Notes under the pieces: model-generated | What the model was told of the DNA's origin: nothing | Databases searched by the model: none | The model's input: the letters and a program-made list of their open reading frames with translations, nothing else | From: DATKAB01 sp964542745 | GTDB taxonomy: Bacteria > Eisenbacteria > RBG-16-71-46 | Assembly: GCA_964542745.1 (NCBI GenBank) | Contig: CAZIVR010000060.1 | Coordinates: 1 to 21,702 of the forward strand | Length of the DNA: 21,702 nucleotides | Direction: 5' to 3' | Shown: piece by piece, positions 1 to 8,393 of the stretch | How positions within the stretch are numbered: the first letter of the stretch is position 1 | Layout: each line of letters begins with the position of its first letter | Program-made: the position numbers and the translations under genes

Positions 1-1769
1 CGGTCCTCGGCGAAGAACATGTGCTCGGTGCGGCACAGCCCGATGCCCTCGGCGCCGAAGGCGCGCGCCTGCTTCGCGTCGCGCGGCACGTCGGCGTTGG
101 CGCGCACCTTGAGCCGGCGCATCTCGTCGGCCCACGCCATGAAGGTGGCGAACTCGCCGCCCACCTCGGCCTCGATGGTGGGCGCCTCGCCCACGTAGAC
201 GCGGCCGGTCGAGCCGTCGAGCGAGATCCAGTCGCCCTCGCGCAGGGTCCGGCCCTCCACGGTCATCTGACGGGCCTTGGCGTCCACCCGGATCGCGCCC
301 GCGCCGCACACGCACGGCGTGCCCATGCCCCGCGCCACCACGGCGGCGTGGCTGGTGAGCCCGCCGGTGGCGGTGAGGATCCCCTGCGCCGCGTCCATCC
401 CGTGGATGTCGTCGGGGGTGGTCTCCTTGCGCACCAGGATCACCTTGCGCTTCTCGGCCCCCCACGCGGCGGCGGTGTCGGCGTCGAACACCGCGCGCCC
501 GACCGCGGCGCCGGGCGAGGCCGCGAGCCCGGTGGCGAGCAGCGGCAGCCGGGCCTTGGGGTCGAGGCGCGGGTGCAGCAGGTGGTCGAGCGAGGCCGGC
601 TCGACGCGCAGGACCGCCTCCTCCTTCGTGATCAGCCCCTCCCCGACCATGTCCACCGCGATCCGCACCGCCGCCTGCGCGGTGCGCTTGCCGTTGCGGG
701 TCTGGAGCAGGAAGAGGCGGTTGTCCTCGATCGTGAACTCGAAGTCCTGCACGTCCCGGTAGTGGCGTTCGAGGCGGCCGGTGATCTCGCGGAGCTGGCG
801 GTAGGCCTCGGGCATCTCGCGCTCGAGCTCGGAGATCGGGTGCGGGGTCCGCACGCCGGCCACCACGTCCTCGCCCTGCGCGTTGATCAGGTACTCCCCG
901 TAGAACGCGTTCTCGCCGGTCGCGGGATTGCGGGTGAATCCCACGCCCGTGGCCGAGGTCTCGCCCCGGTTGCCGAACACCATCGCCTGCACGTTGACCG
1001 CGGTGCCGAGATCGTCGGCGATCTTGTTCTGCTTGCGGTAGTAGATCGCCCGGTCGTTCATCCACGAGCGGAACACCGCGTCGCGCGCCATGCCGAGCTG
1101 CTCGAGCGGGCGCTGCGGGAAGTCGCGGCCGGTGCGCTTGCGGACCAGCGCCTTGAAGTCGGCGACCAGGGCCTGGAGGTCGGCGACCGAGAGGTCCTGG
1201 TCGGTCTTGGCGCGGCGCTTGTGCTTGAACGCCTCGAGGTGCTCCTCGAAGTCGTGCTTCTCGAGCCCCAGCACCACCGAGCCGAACATCTGCAGGAAGC
1301 GCCGGTAGCAGTCCCACGCGAACCGCGTGTTGCCGGTGCGGCGCGCCAGCCCCTCGACCGAGCGGTCGTTGAGCCCCAGGTTGAGCACGGTGTCCATCAT
1401 GCCCGGCATCGAGAACTTGGCCCCCGAGCGGACCGAGACCAGCAGCGGGTCGCCGGCGTCGCCGAGCTTCTTCCCCATGCGCGACTCGAGCCGCTCGAGC
1501 GCCGCCTGCTGCTGGGCCTCGAACTCGGGCGGCAGGGTCCGCTCGTGCGCGTAGTACCAGCGGCACACGTCGGTGGTGATGGTGAACCCGGGGGGCACGG
1601 GGACGCCGGCGTTGGTCATCTCGGCGAGCCCGGCGCCCTTGCCGCCGAGGAGATCGCGCATCGACGCGTTCCCGTCGGCACGCCCGTCGCCGAATTCGTA
1701 GACGTAGGAGGTCGAGCTCGGCATCGCGGGCTCCGTGGTTTCGAGCAGTTCCGTCTGGGAAGGGGTCAT
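1..1769 (-). CDS. ppdK: Pyruvate phosphate dikinase, N-terminal 589 residues (runs off left edge)
   Basis: PPDK interconverts pyruvate, ATP and Pi with PEP, AMP and PPi in the cytoplasm. The N-terminal nucleotide-binding domain is visible (VYEFGDG, then LLGGKGAGLAEM near residues 40-50, and SVRSGAKFSMPGMMDTVLNLG). The central phosphohistidine domain has GGLTSHAAVVARGMGTPC with the phosphorylated His at residue 474. The start of the PEP/pyruvate barrel follows, with GIGLCRTEHMFF just before the edge. The TSHAAVVARGMG form, rather than the CHAAIIARELG form, separates it from PEP synthase. About 300 C-terminal residues lie outside the window. The start used is ATG at 1769 (GGGAG seven bases upstream). 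ATG at 1724 also has a GGAG and would remove a 15-residue non-conserved tail, so the start is uncertain. It is separated from the upstream operon by a hairpin and has its own promoter-like site. Confidence 0.96.
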   Translation of the reverse strand, partial: MTPSQTELLETTEPAMPSSTSYVYEFGDGRADGNASMRDLLGGKGAGLAEMTNAGVPVPPGFTITTDVCRWYYAHERTLPPEFEAQQQAALERLESRMGKKLGDAGDPLLVSVRSGAKFSMPGMMDTVLNLGLNDRSVEGLARRTGNTRFAWDCYRRFLQMFGSVVLGLEKHDFEEHLEAFKHKRRAKTDQDLSVADLQALVADFKALVRKRTGRDFPQRPLEQLGMARDAVFRSWMNDRAIYYRKQNKIADDLGTAVNVQAMVFGNRGETSATGVGFTRNPATGENAFYGEYLINAQGEDVVAGVRTPHPISELEREMPEAYRQLREITGRLERHYRDVQDFEFTIEDNRLFLLQTRNGKRTAQAAVRIAVDMVGEGLITKEEAVLRVEPASLDHLLHPRLDPKARLPLLATGLAASPGAAVGRAVFDADTAAAWGAEKRKVILVRKETTPDDIHGMDAAQGILTATGGLTSHAAVVARGMGTPCVCGAGAIRVDAKARQMTVEGRTLREGDWISLDGSTGRVYVGEAPTIEAEVGGEFATFMAWADEMRRLKVRANADVPRDAKQARAFGAEGIGLCRTEHMFFAED

Positions 1770-1798
1770 GGCGAGGCTCCCGGGAAGAGGTTTGCGCG

Positions 1799-1827
1799 AG
1801 CATAGCGAGGCCCGGGCGGACCGCCAA
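1799..1827 (-). promoter_or_regulatory. Putative sigma-70-type promoter of ppdK
   Basis: On the minus strand TTGGCG (1827-1822) and TATGCT (1804-1799) are separated by 17 bp. The predicted transcript would start near 1792, about 23 nt before the ATG at 1769, with a GGGAG Shine-Dalgarno in between. This is seen by eye only; in GC-rich DNA such matches can occur by chance, but the spacing and position suit the gene. Confidence 0.45.
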
Positions 1828-1858
1828 CCGGATCGGGGCGGTGGCTCGAAACGCGAGG

Positions 1859-1891
1859 CCCCGCGGCTCCCCGGCGAGGGGGGCCGCGGGG
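1859..1891 (-). terminator. GC-rich hairpin after the M16 operon
   Basis: A 14-position stem (1859-1872 with 1878-1891) encloses a 5-base loop and begins 17 bases after the stop of the 706-aa M16 gene. One internal pair is imperfect: it reads as C-A in the minus-strand RNA. No long U tract follows, only GCGTTTCG, so this may be a stem-only or factor-dependent terminator. It sits between the operon and the ppdK promoter, where termination is expected. Confidence 0.45.
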
Positions 1892-1908
1892 CGCGGGTCC
1901 CGCGGAGG

Positions 1909-4029
1909 CTACTTGCGGGCCGGCGCGCTCGGCATGCTGGACGGGCGCAGGAACTCCTCGTCGGGCACGCCCACGTTCACGTTGAGGCGCGTGACGTAGA
2001 CGTTCATCACGGTGGTGCCGTCGATCTGGCGCTCCTCCTCGAAGGGAAGGATGAGATCGCCCACCGGGCGCATGTCGCGATAGAGCCGCCGCGCGACACC
2101 CCCGCCGCGCCCGCCCTCCTCGAACTGGTCCATCGCGGCCAGCTGCGACGTGGCCGGGTCGATGTAGAGCCGCCGCCTGGGTCCGTCGCGCGGGCTCGAC
2201 TCCACGATCCACAGGTCGCGCCCCCCGATCCGCGCCGAGCCGCGGGCCGCCACCGTCGTCGCGGAATCCGCGGCCGCGAGCAGCAGGTGCGGGACGTCCG
2301 AGGTGAAGCCCGCCTGCAGGGCCCGGACGCCCACCGAGTCCGCGTCCTGCAGGGCCCCGGTCGCGGTCACCGACCACGCCCGGTCGCCGTTCAGCACCTG
2401 GCGGCTCTCGAAGGCCTCGAAGGACGTCAGGTAGACCATGCGCAGCGGCTCCTTGCGGACCTGGCGCAGCTCGCCGCGCAGCTCGCGGCCCTGCAGCATC
2501 AGCCGGATGCGGGCCTCGCTCACGATGTCGCGCAGGCCGCGCAGCGGGGCGAGTCCGCCGTGGGCGGCCACCGCGGCGAGCACCCGCTCGCGCCCGAGCC
2601 GCCGCTCCTCCACGGTCGGGGGGGCCGGAGCCTCCTCCGCCGCCGCGTGCTCGGGCGGCTCGTCGAGCTTCACCTCGCGCACCGCGCCGAGCCGGGCCAG
2701 CGGCGCGCGCAGGCGCTCGGCGGGGCCCACCACCACCACCGTGGCCCGGTCGAGGTCCCAGCCCCGGCGCAGCGCGGCGGCGACGGCGGAGGGCTCGAGC
2801 GCGGCGACGCGCTCGGGATACGACTCGAGCGCGGCCTGCGGATCGGGCCCGGCGGCGTCGGCGGCCAGCCACTGCGCGAGGGCGCCCCCGACCGTGGCGA
2901 AGCGCAGCGGGTAGGAGGCGCGGATCTGTGCGGTGAGCGCCGCGAGCCGCGCGGCGTCGGGGGGCGTCTCCCGGGCCTGCCGCACCGCCCGGCGGGCGCG
3001 CTCGATCGCCACCGCCGCCGAGTCGGCCGGCACGGTGAAGCGCACGTCGAGCAGCCCGGCCTCGCGCAGCGGGGCGTGACCCACCGCCGGGGCCGCGTCC
3101 GCGGGCAGGCGTGGCGCGAGACGCGCGCGCAGCGACTCGTCGAAGAGGCTCACGCCGACGCTGCGGGCGAGATCGTCGGGGGCGTCGCGCCCCGGGAGGC
3201 GCCAGCCGATCCGGACGCTGGCCGTCGCGAGGTCGGGACGGTCCACCAGCAGGAGGCTCACCCCGGCCGCGGCCGCCGGGCTCGCCGCCGCGGGCGGCGC
3301 GACGCCGCGCCCGGACCAGCGGCCGAACCACTCCTCGGCGGCCTCGAAGGCGCGCTCCGGGCCGACGTCGCCCGCGATCGCGAGCACCGCCCGGTCGGGC
3401 CGGTAGTGGTCGCGGTGGAAGGCGCGCACCGCGTCCCGACCGAGCGTGAAGAGCGAGGCGAGGTCGCCCAGCGGCTCGCGCGAGCCGGGCACGCCGGCCA
3501 GCGCCGCCGGCCACAGCTGCTCCTCGGCGGTCGCCACCGGGTCGGCGTGCAGCCGCACCAGCTCGCGCACCCCCTGGTCGCGGGTGCGCGCGAACGCGGC
3601 GTCGTCGAAGATCGGGTTGATCACGGCGTCGCTGACGAGCTCGAGCCCCGCGTCGAGGTCGCCCGGGAGGAACGCCGCGCCCACCGCCGCGTTCTCGCGC
3701 AGGGCGGTGGTGACGAAGCTGCCGCCGAGGCGGTCCACGTCGTCGGCGAAGGTCTCGGCGCTGCGCGAGGAGGTGCCGAGGCGGAGCATCTGGGCGGTGA
3801 GCGGCGCCACGCCGCGCTGATCCGGAAGCTCGGCGGCGGTGCCGGCGGCGACCGTGAGCTGGACCTGCACGAACCCCGCGCCCGGGCGCGGGAAGACCAC
3901 CACGCGCAGGCCGTTGGGGAGCGTCTTCTCGACCGGGGGCTCGGGGAAGCGGCGGCCTTCGGCGGCGGCTGCGGAGCCGGCCGGGGCGGCGAGCACGAGG
4001 GCGATCAGCAACGGGACGAAGCGGCTCAT
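1909..4029 (-). CDS. Exported M16-family protein, motif-less partner subunit with C-terminal lipoprotein-sorting-like domain
   Basis: A 706-aa protein. A signal peptide (hydrophobic residues about 4-23, ending SAAAAEG) points to the periplasm or envelope. Residues about 30-470 resemble a two-domain M16B peptidase: LPNGLRVVVFPRPGAG, then the segment aligning with the zinc motif, then HRDHYRPDRAVLAIAGDV. At the HxxEH position it reads PLTAQ (residues 76-80), so both zinc histidines and the catalytic Glu are gone. Family precedent is a non-catalytic subunit that pairs with another M16 protein. Residues about 490-700 form an extra domain (LRDIVSEARIRLML, RRLYIDPATSQLAAMDQFEE) resembling LolA-like or outer-membrane lipoprotein-sorting folds often fused to M16 proteins; that part is less certain. 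Start ATG 4029 has GGGAG seven bases upstream and overlaps the stop of the 440-aa M16 gene by four bases (ATGA), so the two are probably translationally coupled. Confidence 0.9.
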   Translation of the reverse strand: MSRFVPLLIALVLAAPAGSAAAAEGRRFPEPPVEKTLPNGLRVVVFPRPGAGFVQVQLTVAAGTAAELPDQRGVAPLTAQMLRLGTSSRSAETFADDVDRLGGSFVTTALRENAAVGAAFLPGDLDAGLELVSDAVINPIFDDAAFARTRDQGVRELVRLHADPVATAEEQLWPAALAGVPGSREPLGDLASLFTLGRDAVRAFHRDHYRPDRAVLAIAGDVGPERAFEAAEEWFGRWSGRGVAPPAAASPAAAAGVSLLLVDRPDLATASVRIGWRLPGRDAPDDLARSVGVSLFDESLRARLAPRLPADAAPAVGHAPLREAGLLDVRFTVPADSAAVAIERARRAVRQARETPPDAARLAALTAQIRASYPLRFATVGGALAQWLAADAAGPDPQAALESYPERVAALEPSAVAAALRRGWDLDRATVVVVGPAERLRAPLARLGAVREVKLDEPPEHAAAEEAPAPPTVEERRLGRERVLAAVAAHGGLAPLRGLRDIVSEARIRLMLQGRELRGELRQVRKEPLRMVYLTSFEAFESRQVLNGDRAWSVTATGALQDADSVGVRALQAGFTSDVPHLLLAAADSATTVAARGSARIGGRDLWIVESSPRDGPRRRLYIDPATSQLAAMDQFEEGGRGGGVARRLYRDMRPVGDLILPFEEERQIDGTTVMNVYVTRLNVNVGVPDEEFLRPSSMPSAPARK

Positions 4030-5348
4030 GGGCGGGCTCCCTTCGGCGCGGCCGGGCGGGCGGGCGGCGTGGTCCAGACGATCGCGCGGTGGTCGGCGCG
4101 CAGCACCTCGGCCGCGACCCGGCGCACGTCCTCGGCGGTGAGCGAGGCCAGCCGCTCGAGGCGCGCGTCCGCGCGGCTCCAGTGCCCGGCCGTCAGGTGG
4201 GCGGCGCCGAGCGCCTGGGCGCGGCCGCGCATGCCGTTGCGCTCGAGGCGCGCGGCGAGCACCAGCGCCTTGCGCGCGGCGGCCAGTTCCGCGTCGCCCA
4301 GCGGCTCCTGCGCCAGCCGCTCGACCTGCGCGACCAGCTCGCGCTCGACCGCGGCGCTGTCGGCGCCCGGCGCCGGCGCGGCCGTGGCGACCAGCAGCGA
4401 GGCGCGGCGGCGGCCGTCGAAGACACAGGTGGGCGCGAACGCCAGCCGCTGCCGCTGCGACAGCTCCGCCGCGAGCCGCGGCCGCGAGCCCCCTCCCAGC
4501 ACGTGGGCGATCACCGCGAGCTCGGCGCCGCAGGCCGAGTCGGCGGGGGCCCGCCAGCCCGCGAGCACCATGCGCGCGGGCACGCGGACGTGGCCGCGGC
4601 GCTCGCCCCCGGGCACCGGCGCGGGGGACGGCGCGGGGGCCGGCTCCCGCGCGGGGATCGCCCCGAAGGTGCGCGCCAGCAGGCTCTCGGCGGCCTCGGG
4701 CTCGAACGCCCCGACCAGCGTCACCAGCGCGCGGCCCGGGACGTAGCGCTCCTTCGCGTAGGCCGTGACGGCGGCTGCCGTGAGGCGGATCCGGTCGGCC
4801 GAGCGGCCCTGCAGGGGATGCGCGTAGGGGTGCGGCGCGAAGGCGGTGGCGTAGAGCTGCTGCAGGGCGCGCGTGGTGGGCGCGTCCTCGAGCCGGCGCT
4901 GCTCGTCGCGGAGCGCGCGGAGTTCCGAGGCCACGGTGGCGGCGGTGAGGCGCTGCCCGGCCATCCGGTCGGCCTCGAGCTTCACCATCTCCTCGAGCGC
5001 GGAGGCGGGGCCGGTGGCGTAGAAGGCCGAGAAGTCCGGCGCGAGGAAGGTGTTGAAGGTGGCCCCGAGCCGGGTCATGCGCCGCGCGTAGTCGCCGTCG
5101 GGGAATCGCGGCGAGCCGCGGTACATGAGGCGCTCCATCAGGTGCGTGATGCCGGTGAGCCCGGCCGGCTCGTCGGCGAGGCCGGTGGCGTACCAGACCG
5201 CGAGGTCCACCCCGGCGGCCCCGGGGTCGTGATCGAGGATCACGCGCAGACCGTTGGCGAGCGTGCGTTCGCGGGGCTCGGCGCCGGCCGGGGCCGAGGG
5301 CACGAGCAGGAGGAACGTGCCGAGGGCGAAGAGCCATCGTCTCGTCAT
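4026..5348 (-). CDS. Exported M16-family zinc peptidase-like protein with an altered HxxER motif
   Basis: A 440-aa protein of typical M16B length. It has a signal peptide (RRWLFALGTFLLLVPSAPAGA), then LANGLRVILDHDPGAAG and the metal-site helix ITHLMERLMYRGSP. His69 and Glu72 of HxxEH are present, but the second zinc histidine is Arg73. A Glu at 149 lies 76 residues after position 73, as expected for the third ligand. The C-terminal half carries LGGGSRPRLAAELSQRQRLAF, the usual second-domain substrate segment. Loss of one zinc ligand predicts weak or no classical activity, or a changed metal site; this is inference. ATG 5348 is preferred to the in-frame ATG 5366 because AAAGG lies ten bases before it and the signal peptide then starts properly. 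It is coupled by an ATGA overlap to the 706-aa M16 gene. Confidence 0.92.
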   Translation of the reverse strand: MTRRWLFALGTFLLLVPSAPAGAEPRERTLANGLRVILDHDPGAAGVDLAVWYATGLADEPAGLTGITHLMERLMYRGSPRFPDGDYARRMTRLGATFNTFLAPDFSAFYATGPASALEEMVKLEADRMAGQRLTAATVASELRALRDEQRRLEDAPTTRALQQLYATAFAPHPYAHPLQGRSADRIRLTAAAVTAYAKERYVPGRALVTLVGAFEPEAAESLLARTFGAIPAREPAPAPSPAPVPGGERRGHVRVPARMVLAGWRAPADSACGAELAVIAHVLGGGSRPRLAAELSQRQRLAFAPTCVFDGRRRASLLVATAAPAPGADSAAVERELVAQVERLAQEPLGDAELAAARKALVLAARLERNGMRGRAQALGAAHLTAGHWSRADARLERLASLTAEDVRRVAAEVLRADHRAIVWTTPPARPAAPKGARP

Positions 5349-5417
5349 GAGTCCATCACCTTTCATGGCGGAGTGCGTCGGGTGTTCGGGATCGGGGGCG
5401 CACGCGGCGGAGGCCGC

Positions 5418-7322
5418 TCACTCGAGCAGCGCCACGCGCAGCGATCGCGTGCGGCCTTCGGCGTCGAAGCGTACGAGGTAGACGCCGGGCCGGGCCATGC
5501 GCCCGTCGTGATCGCGGCCGTTCCACTCTACCGCTTGCCAGCGCCCACACGTCAGGGAACCGTAGAAAAGATTGCGCACCAGCCGCCCCTGCGCGTCGAA
5601 GACCCGCAATCGCGCGTCGGCCCGCTCGCCGAGCCTCGGCCCGAGCCCGAAGCGGAAGCGGGCCGGGGCGTCCGCGCCGCGCGCCGGGTTCGGCCCGACA
5701 CCCACCAGCTCGAGATGGCCCTGGGGCGGCCTCGTCACGCCCGGGGGCCCGGGCGTCCAGCCCCGCGCCGCCGGACCGTCGGGGATGCCCCAGCCGCGGT
5801 CGAGGTCGGGCACGCACATGGCCGAGGCCGTCTCGCGGAGCGCCCGGATCACGTCCACGGCCGAGAGCCCGGGCCGCGCCTCCATCAGGCAGGCGGCGAG
5901 GCCGGCCACCAGCGGGGCGGCGAACGAGGTGCCGTCGCGGCGTTCGTACGCGCTCGGGAGCCCGTCGGCGTTCACCAGCCACGCGGCGGTGCCGCGCGCC
6001 ACGAGATCGGGCTTGATGCGCCCGTCGGAGGTGGGCCCACGCGACGAGAAACCGCTCACGGTGCCGAAGGTGTCCACCGCCCCGACCGCGATCAGGCTGT
6101 CGCCGTTCACGTCGGCGGGAGCGGCGATCCGCGGCAGGGGGCCGAAGCCCCCGTTCCCGACCGAGTTCACGAGCAGGATCCCCCGGGCGGCGGCGGCCCG
6201 CGCGGCGCGGCTCACTTCCGAGGTCCCGCCGTCCAGATCGCCGGGACCGAGGTCGCCGGGCGAGGGGCCGATCGGGTCGAAGTCGTTGTAGCCGACCGCC
6301 GAGGCGATCAGGTCGGCGCCGAGACTGTCGGCCCACTCGGCGGCCTGCGCCCAGTACAGCATCTCCTCGGGCGTCTCGGTCGCGCCCACCTCGCTGCGCG
6401 CCAGCGCGAAGGTCGCCCCCGGCGCGCTGCCCCGGTAGACGCCCGGCAGGTCGGCGCCGAGCGCGCCGAGGATCCACGTCCCGTGGCGGAAGTTGAAGAG
6501 GTCGGTGGTGTCGGCCACCGTGGTGTCCCCGTCCACGAAGTCGCGCAGGTACCCGGGCGGGAACACGCGGTCGCGAAGCGCGTCGTGCTTCCAGTGGAAA
6601 TTGAAGCCCTGGTCCATGATCACGATGAGGACGCCGGCGCCCGTGAAGCCGGCCGCGTGGAGCGCCTCGGCGCCGATCTGGGCCAGCTGGCCGGCGGCGA
6701 GACCCGAGCCCGCTCCCGGGCCCAGCAGGCGCGGCGGGCCGGCGCCGGGAGCCCGCGAGGAGACGGGACCCACCGTCACCTCCGGGCCCACGGGCCCGGG
6801 CTCGGCGGGACGCGCGGCGCGAGCCCGCACCGGGGAGAGCGCGGCCACGTGCGGGAGCGCGGCGAGCTCCGCGAGCCCCGCGGGCTCGACCCGCACCGCG
6901 GCGCGGTTGAGCCAGCGCGAGACCGCGAATGGCCGCAGCCCGAGCGCTTCCAGCGAGGCCAGGTAGGGCGTCGCGACCGGCAGGTCGAGCACGTCCACCA
7001 GCGGGCGCACGCGCGCCCTCAGGCGCCGGGCCCGGGCCCGGGGCGTGAGATCCTCCTCGGCGCGCGCGAGCCGCTGCTCCAGCGCGGGCGATCCGGGCGG
7101 CGACTTGTCGGCGAACGAGACCCACAGGGTGCGCGGCGCCCCGCCCGACTCCGCCCACGGGACCAGCTCCGGGTCGAGCTTGCGGGACAGCGCCTCGCTG
7201 CCGCGCACCGGGGCGGCCGGCGCGGGCGCCGGGGCCAGCGCCGCCGCCAGCGCCAGCAGGCCCGCGAGCCGGGCGGGCCATGGCCCGCGCGCCGCGCGGA
7301 GGCGATTCGGGTCGGGGCGCAC
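5418..7322 (-). CDS. Secreted subtilisin-like serine protease (S8) with FlgD-like C-terminal domain
   Basis: A 634-aa preproprotein. GTG 7322 is the best start: it gives an Arg-rich n-region and a hydrophobic core, LAGLLALAAALAPAPAPAAP (residues 19-38). No clear Shine-Dalgarno is seen, and no ATG is available in frame. Residues about 60-165 look like an I9-type propeptide. The catalytic domain has all S8 landmarks: Asp237 (VIMDQGF), His280 (RHGTWILGALG), oxyanion Asn390 (VNSVGNGG) and Ser466 (GTSFAAPLVAG), so it is probably active. The last 90 or so residues (GPNPARG, LRVFDAQGRLVRNL, WNGRDHDGRMARPGVYLVRF) form a FlgD/T9SS-like sorting domain, which suggests surface display or release. It starts 23 bp after the asparaginase stop and ends 69 bp before the M16 pair. 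Confidence 0.93.
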   Translation of the reverse strand: MRPDPNRLRAARGPWPARLAGLLALAAALAPAPAPAAPVRGSEALSRKLDPELVPWAESGGAPRTLWVSFADKSPPGSPALEQRLARAEEDLTPRARARRLRARVRPLVDVLDLPVATPYLASLEALGLRPFAVSRWLNRAAVRVEPAGLAELAALPHVAALSPVRARAARPAEPGPVGPEVTVGPVSSRAPGAGPPRLLGPGAGSGLAAGQLAQIGAEALHAAGFTGAGVLIVIMDQGFNFHWKHDALRDRVFPPGYLRDFVDGDTTVADTTDLFNFRHGTWILGALGADLPGVYRGSAPGATFALARSEVGATETPEEMLYWAQAAEWADSLGADLIASAVGYNDFDPIGPSPGDLGPGDLDGGTSEVSRAARAAAARGILLVNSVGNGGFGPLPRIAAPADVNGDSLIAVGAVDTFGTVSGFSSRGPTSDGRIKPDLVARGTAAWLVNADGLPSAYERRDGTSFAAPLVAGLAACLMEARPGLSAVDVIRALRETASAMCVPDLDRGWGIPDGPAARGWTPGPPGVTRPPQGHLELVGVGPNPARGADAPARFRFGLGPRLGERADARLRVFDAQGRLVRNLFYGSLTCGRWQAVEWNGRDHDGRMARPGVYLVRFDAEGRTRSLRVALLE

Positions 7323-7345
7323 CGGGACGGGCGGGACGCGCGCCG

Positions 7346-8362
7346 TCAGCGGCCCGCGGGAACCGGCGCGCGCAGTTCGGCCCGCAGCGTGCCGACCTCG
7401 AGCCCGGCGGCGTTGTGGAGGGGCGGGCGGGCCCAGGGCTCGAGCTTCGCGCGCGCCGCCGCATCGAGCGCCCCGAGATGCTCGAGCAGCGCGATCACGG
7501 CCGGCGGCACCGCCCGGTTGGCGCCGTCCTCGCACTTCACCGCGAGTCCGAGTCCGCGCTCGGGCCAGCCGACGCACTCGAGGCCCTCGGCGCCGCCCTT
7601 GGAGACCAGGTGGGGCGCGGCTTCCATGAGCGCGGAACTGAAGCGCGCGGTCCCTCCCACCGCCCACGGGTGGGCGCGCATCGCGTCGCGGATCCGGGCG
7701 AGCGCGGCGGGGCGCGCCCCGCCGCCGGGATCGGCGGCCGCGAGCCGGGCGTAGCCGCGCGCCATCGCCGCCAGCGGCAGCGCGAAGACCGGGACGCTGC
7801 AGCCGTCCACGGCGGTGGCCACGTCCTCGGGCGCGAGACCGCAGATCTCGGCGACGGTGCGGTGCATGAGCTGCTGGAGCGGGTGCGCGGGCCGCTCGTA
7901 TCCCTCGACCGGCCACCCCTCGGCGAGGCACATCGCGAGCATGCCGGCGTGCTTGCCGGAACAGTTGTGGAACAGCGCCGAGGCGGGGATCTCGCCGTGC
8001 TGCACGGCGCGCCGCATCTCCGGGTCGAGCGGATCCTCGCGGCCACAGGCCAACGCGGTCTCGTCGAGCCCGAGGCGCGCGAGGATGCCCCGCACGCGCT
8101 CGACGTGCCGCGCGCTGCCCACGTGGGAAGCGGCCATCACCGCCAGGTCCGGCGCCTCGAAGCCCCAGCGGTCGGCGTGGCCGCGCTCCACGAAGGGCGT
8201 CAGCTGGAACGGCTTGGCCGCCGAGCGCAGGGTGGTGACGAGCCGGGCCCCGCCGCTGCCGGCGAGCTCCCGGCCCTCCGCGTCGGCCACCGCGGCCTCG
8301 AGCCGGTGGCGCGATTCGGCGATGGCGCCGCGCCACACCCGCACCTCGAGCTCGAAACGCAT
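7346..8362 (-). CDS. L-asparaginase, Rhizobium etli type (PF06089 family)
   Basis: A full-length 338-aa protein with no signal peptide, so probably cytoplasmic. It hydrolyses L-asparagine to aspartate and ammonia. The family signatures are intact: LRSAAKPFQLTPF with Ser47 and Lys50, FHNCSGKHAGMLAMC with Cys134 and Lys137, and DGCSVPVFALPLAAMARGYA with Cys188. These correspond to the catalytic Ser/Lys and the metal-binding Cys-Lys-Cys set described for the R. etli enzyme ReAV. It is unrelated to the E. coli AnsA/AnsB fold. It sits 31 bp after the 366-aa FlgD-tagged gene and 23 bp before the subtilase, so it is presumably co-transcribed with envelope proteins, an unusual setting for a metabolic enzyme. 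The Shine-Dalgarno is poor: GGGAGG lies about 14 bases upstream. Confidence 0.94.
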   Translation of the reverse strand: MRFELEVRVWRGAIAESRHRLEAAVADAEGRELAGSGGARLVTTLRSAAKPFQLTPFVERGHADRWGFEAPDLAVMAASHVGSARHVERVRGILARLGLDETALACGREDPLDPEMRRAVQHGEIPASALFHNCSGKHAGMLAMCLAEGWPVEGYERPAHPLQQLMHRTVAEICGLAPEDVATAVDGCSVPVFALPLAAMARGYARLAAADPGGGARPAALARIRDAMRAHPWAVGGTARFSSALMEAAPHLVSKGGAEGLECVGWPERGLGLAVKCEDGANRAVPPAVIALLEHLGALDAAARAKLEPWARPPLHNAAGLEVGTLRAELRAPVPAGR

Positions 8363-8393
8363 GGCCCGGTCGGGCGCCTCCCGGAGGTGGGAC

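Noticed and set aside
1..1769. PEP synthase instead of PPDK
   Set aside because: The phosphohistidine motif is TSHAAVVARGMGTPC, with MPGMMDTVLNLG in the N-terminal domain; these are the PPDK forms.
5404..5417. Small GCGGC/GCCGC hairpin between the subtilase and M16 genes as a terminator
   Set aside because: The stem is five base pairs with no U tract, and no promoter is visible for the M16 genes in the 69-bp gap, so read-through is more likely.
21..7754. Plus-strand open frames of 594, 1003 and 1221 codons
   Set aside because: They lie opposite ppdK, the M16 pair, the subtilase and the asparaginase, which are all clear family members. The translations are His/Arg/Gly-rich and low in complexity, as expected from antisense of GC-rich genes.
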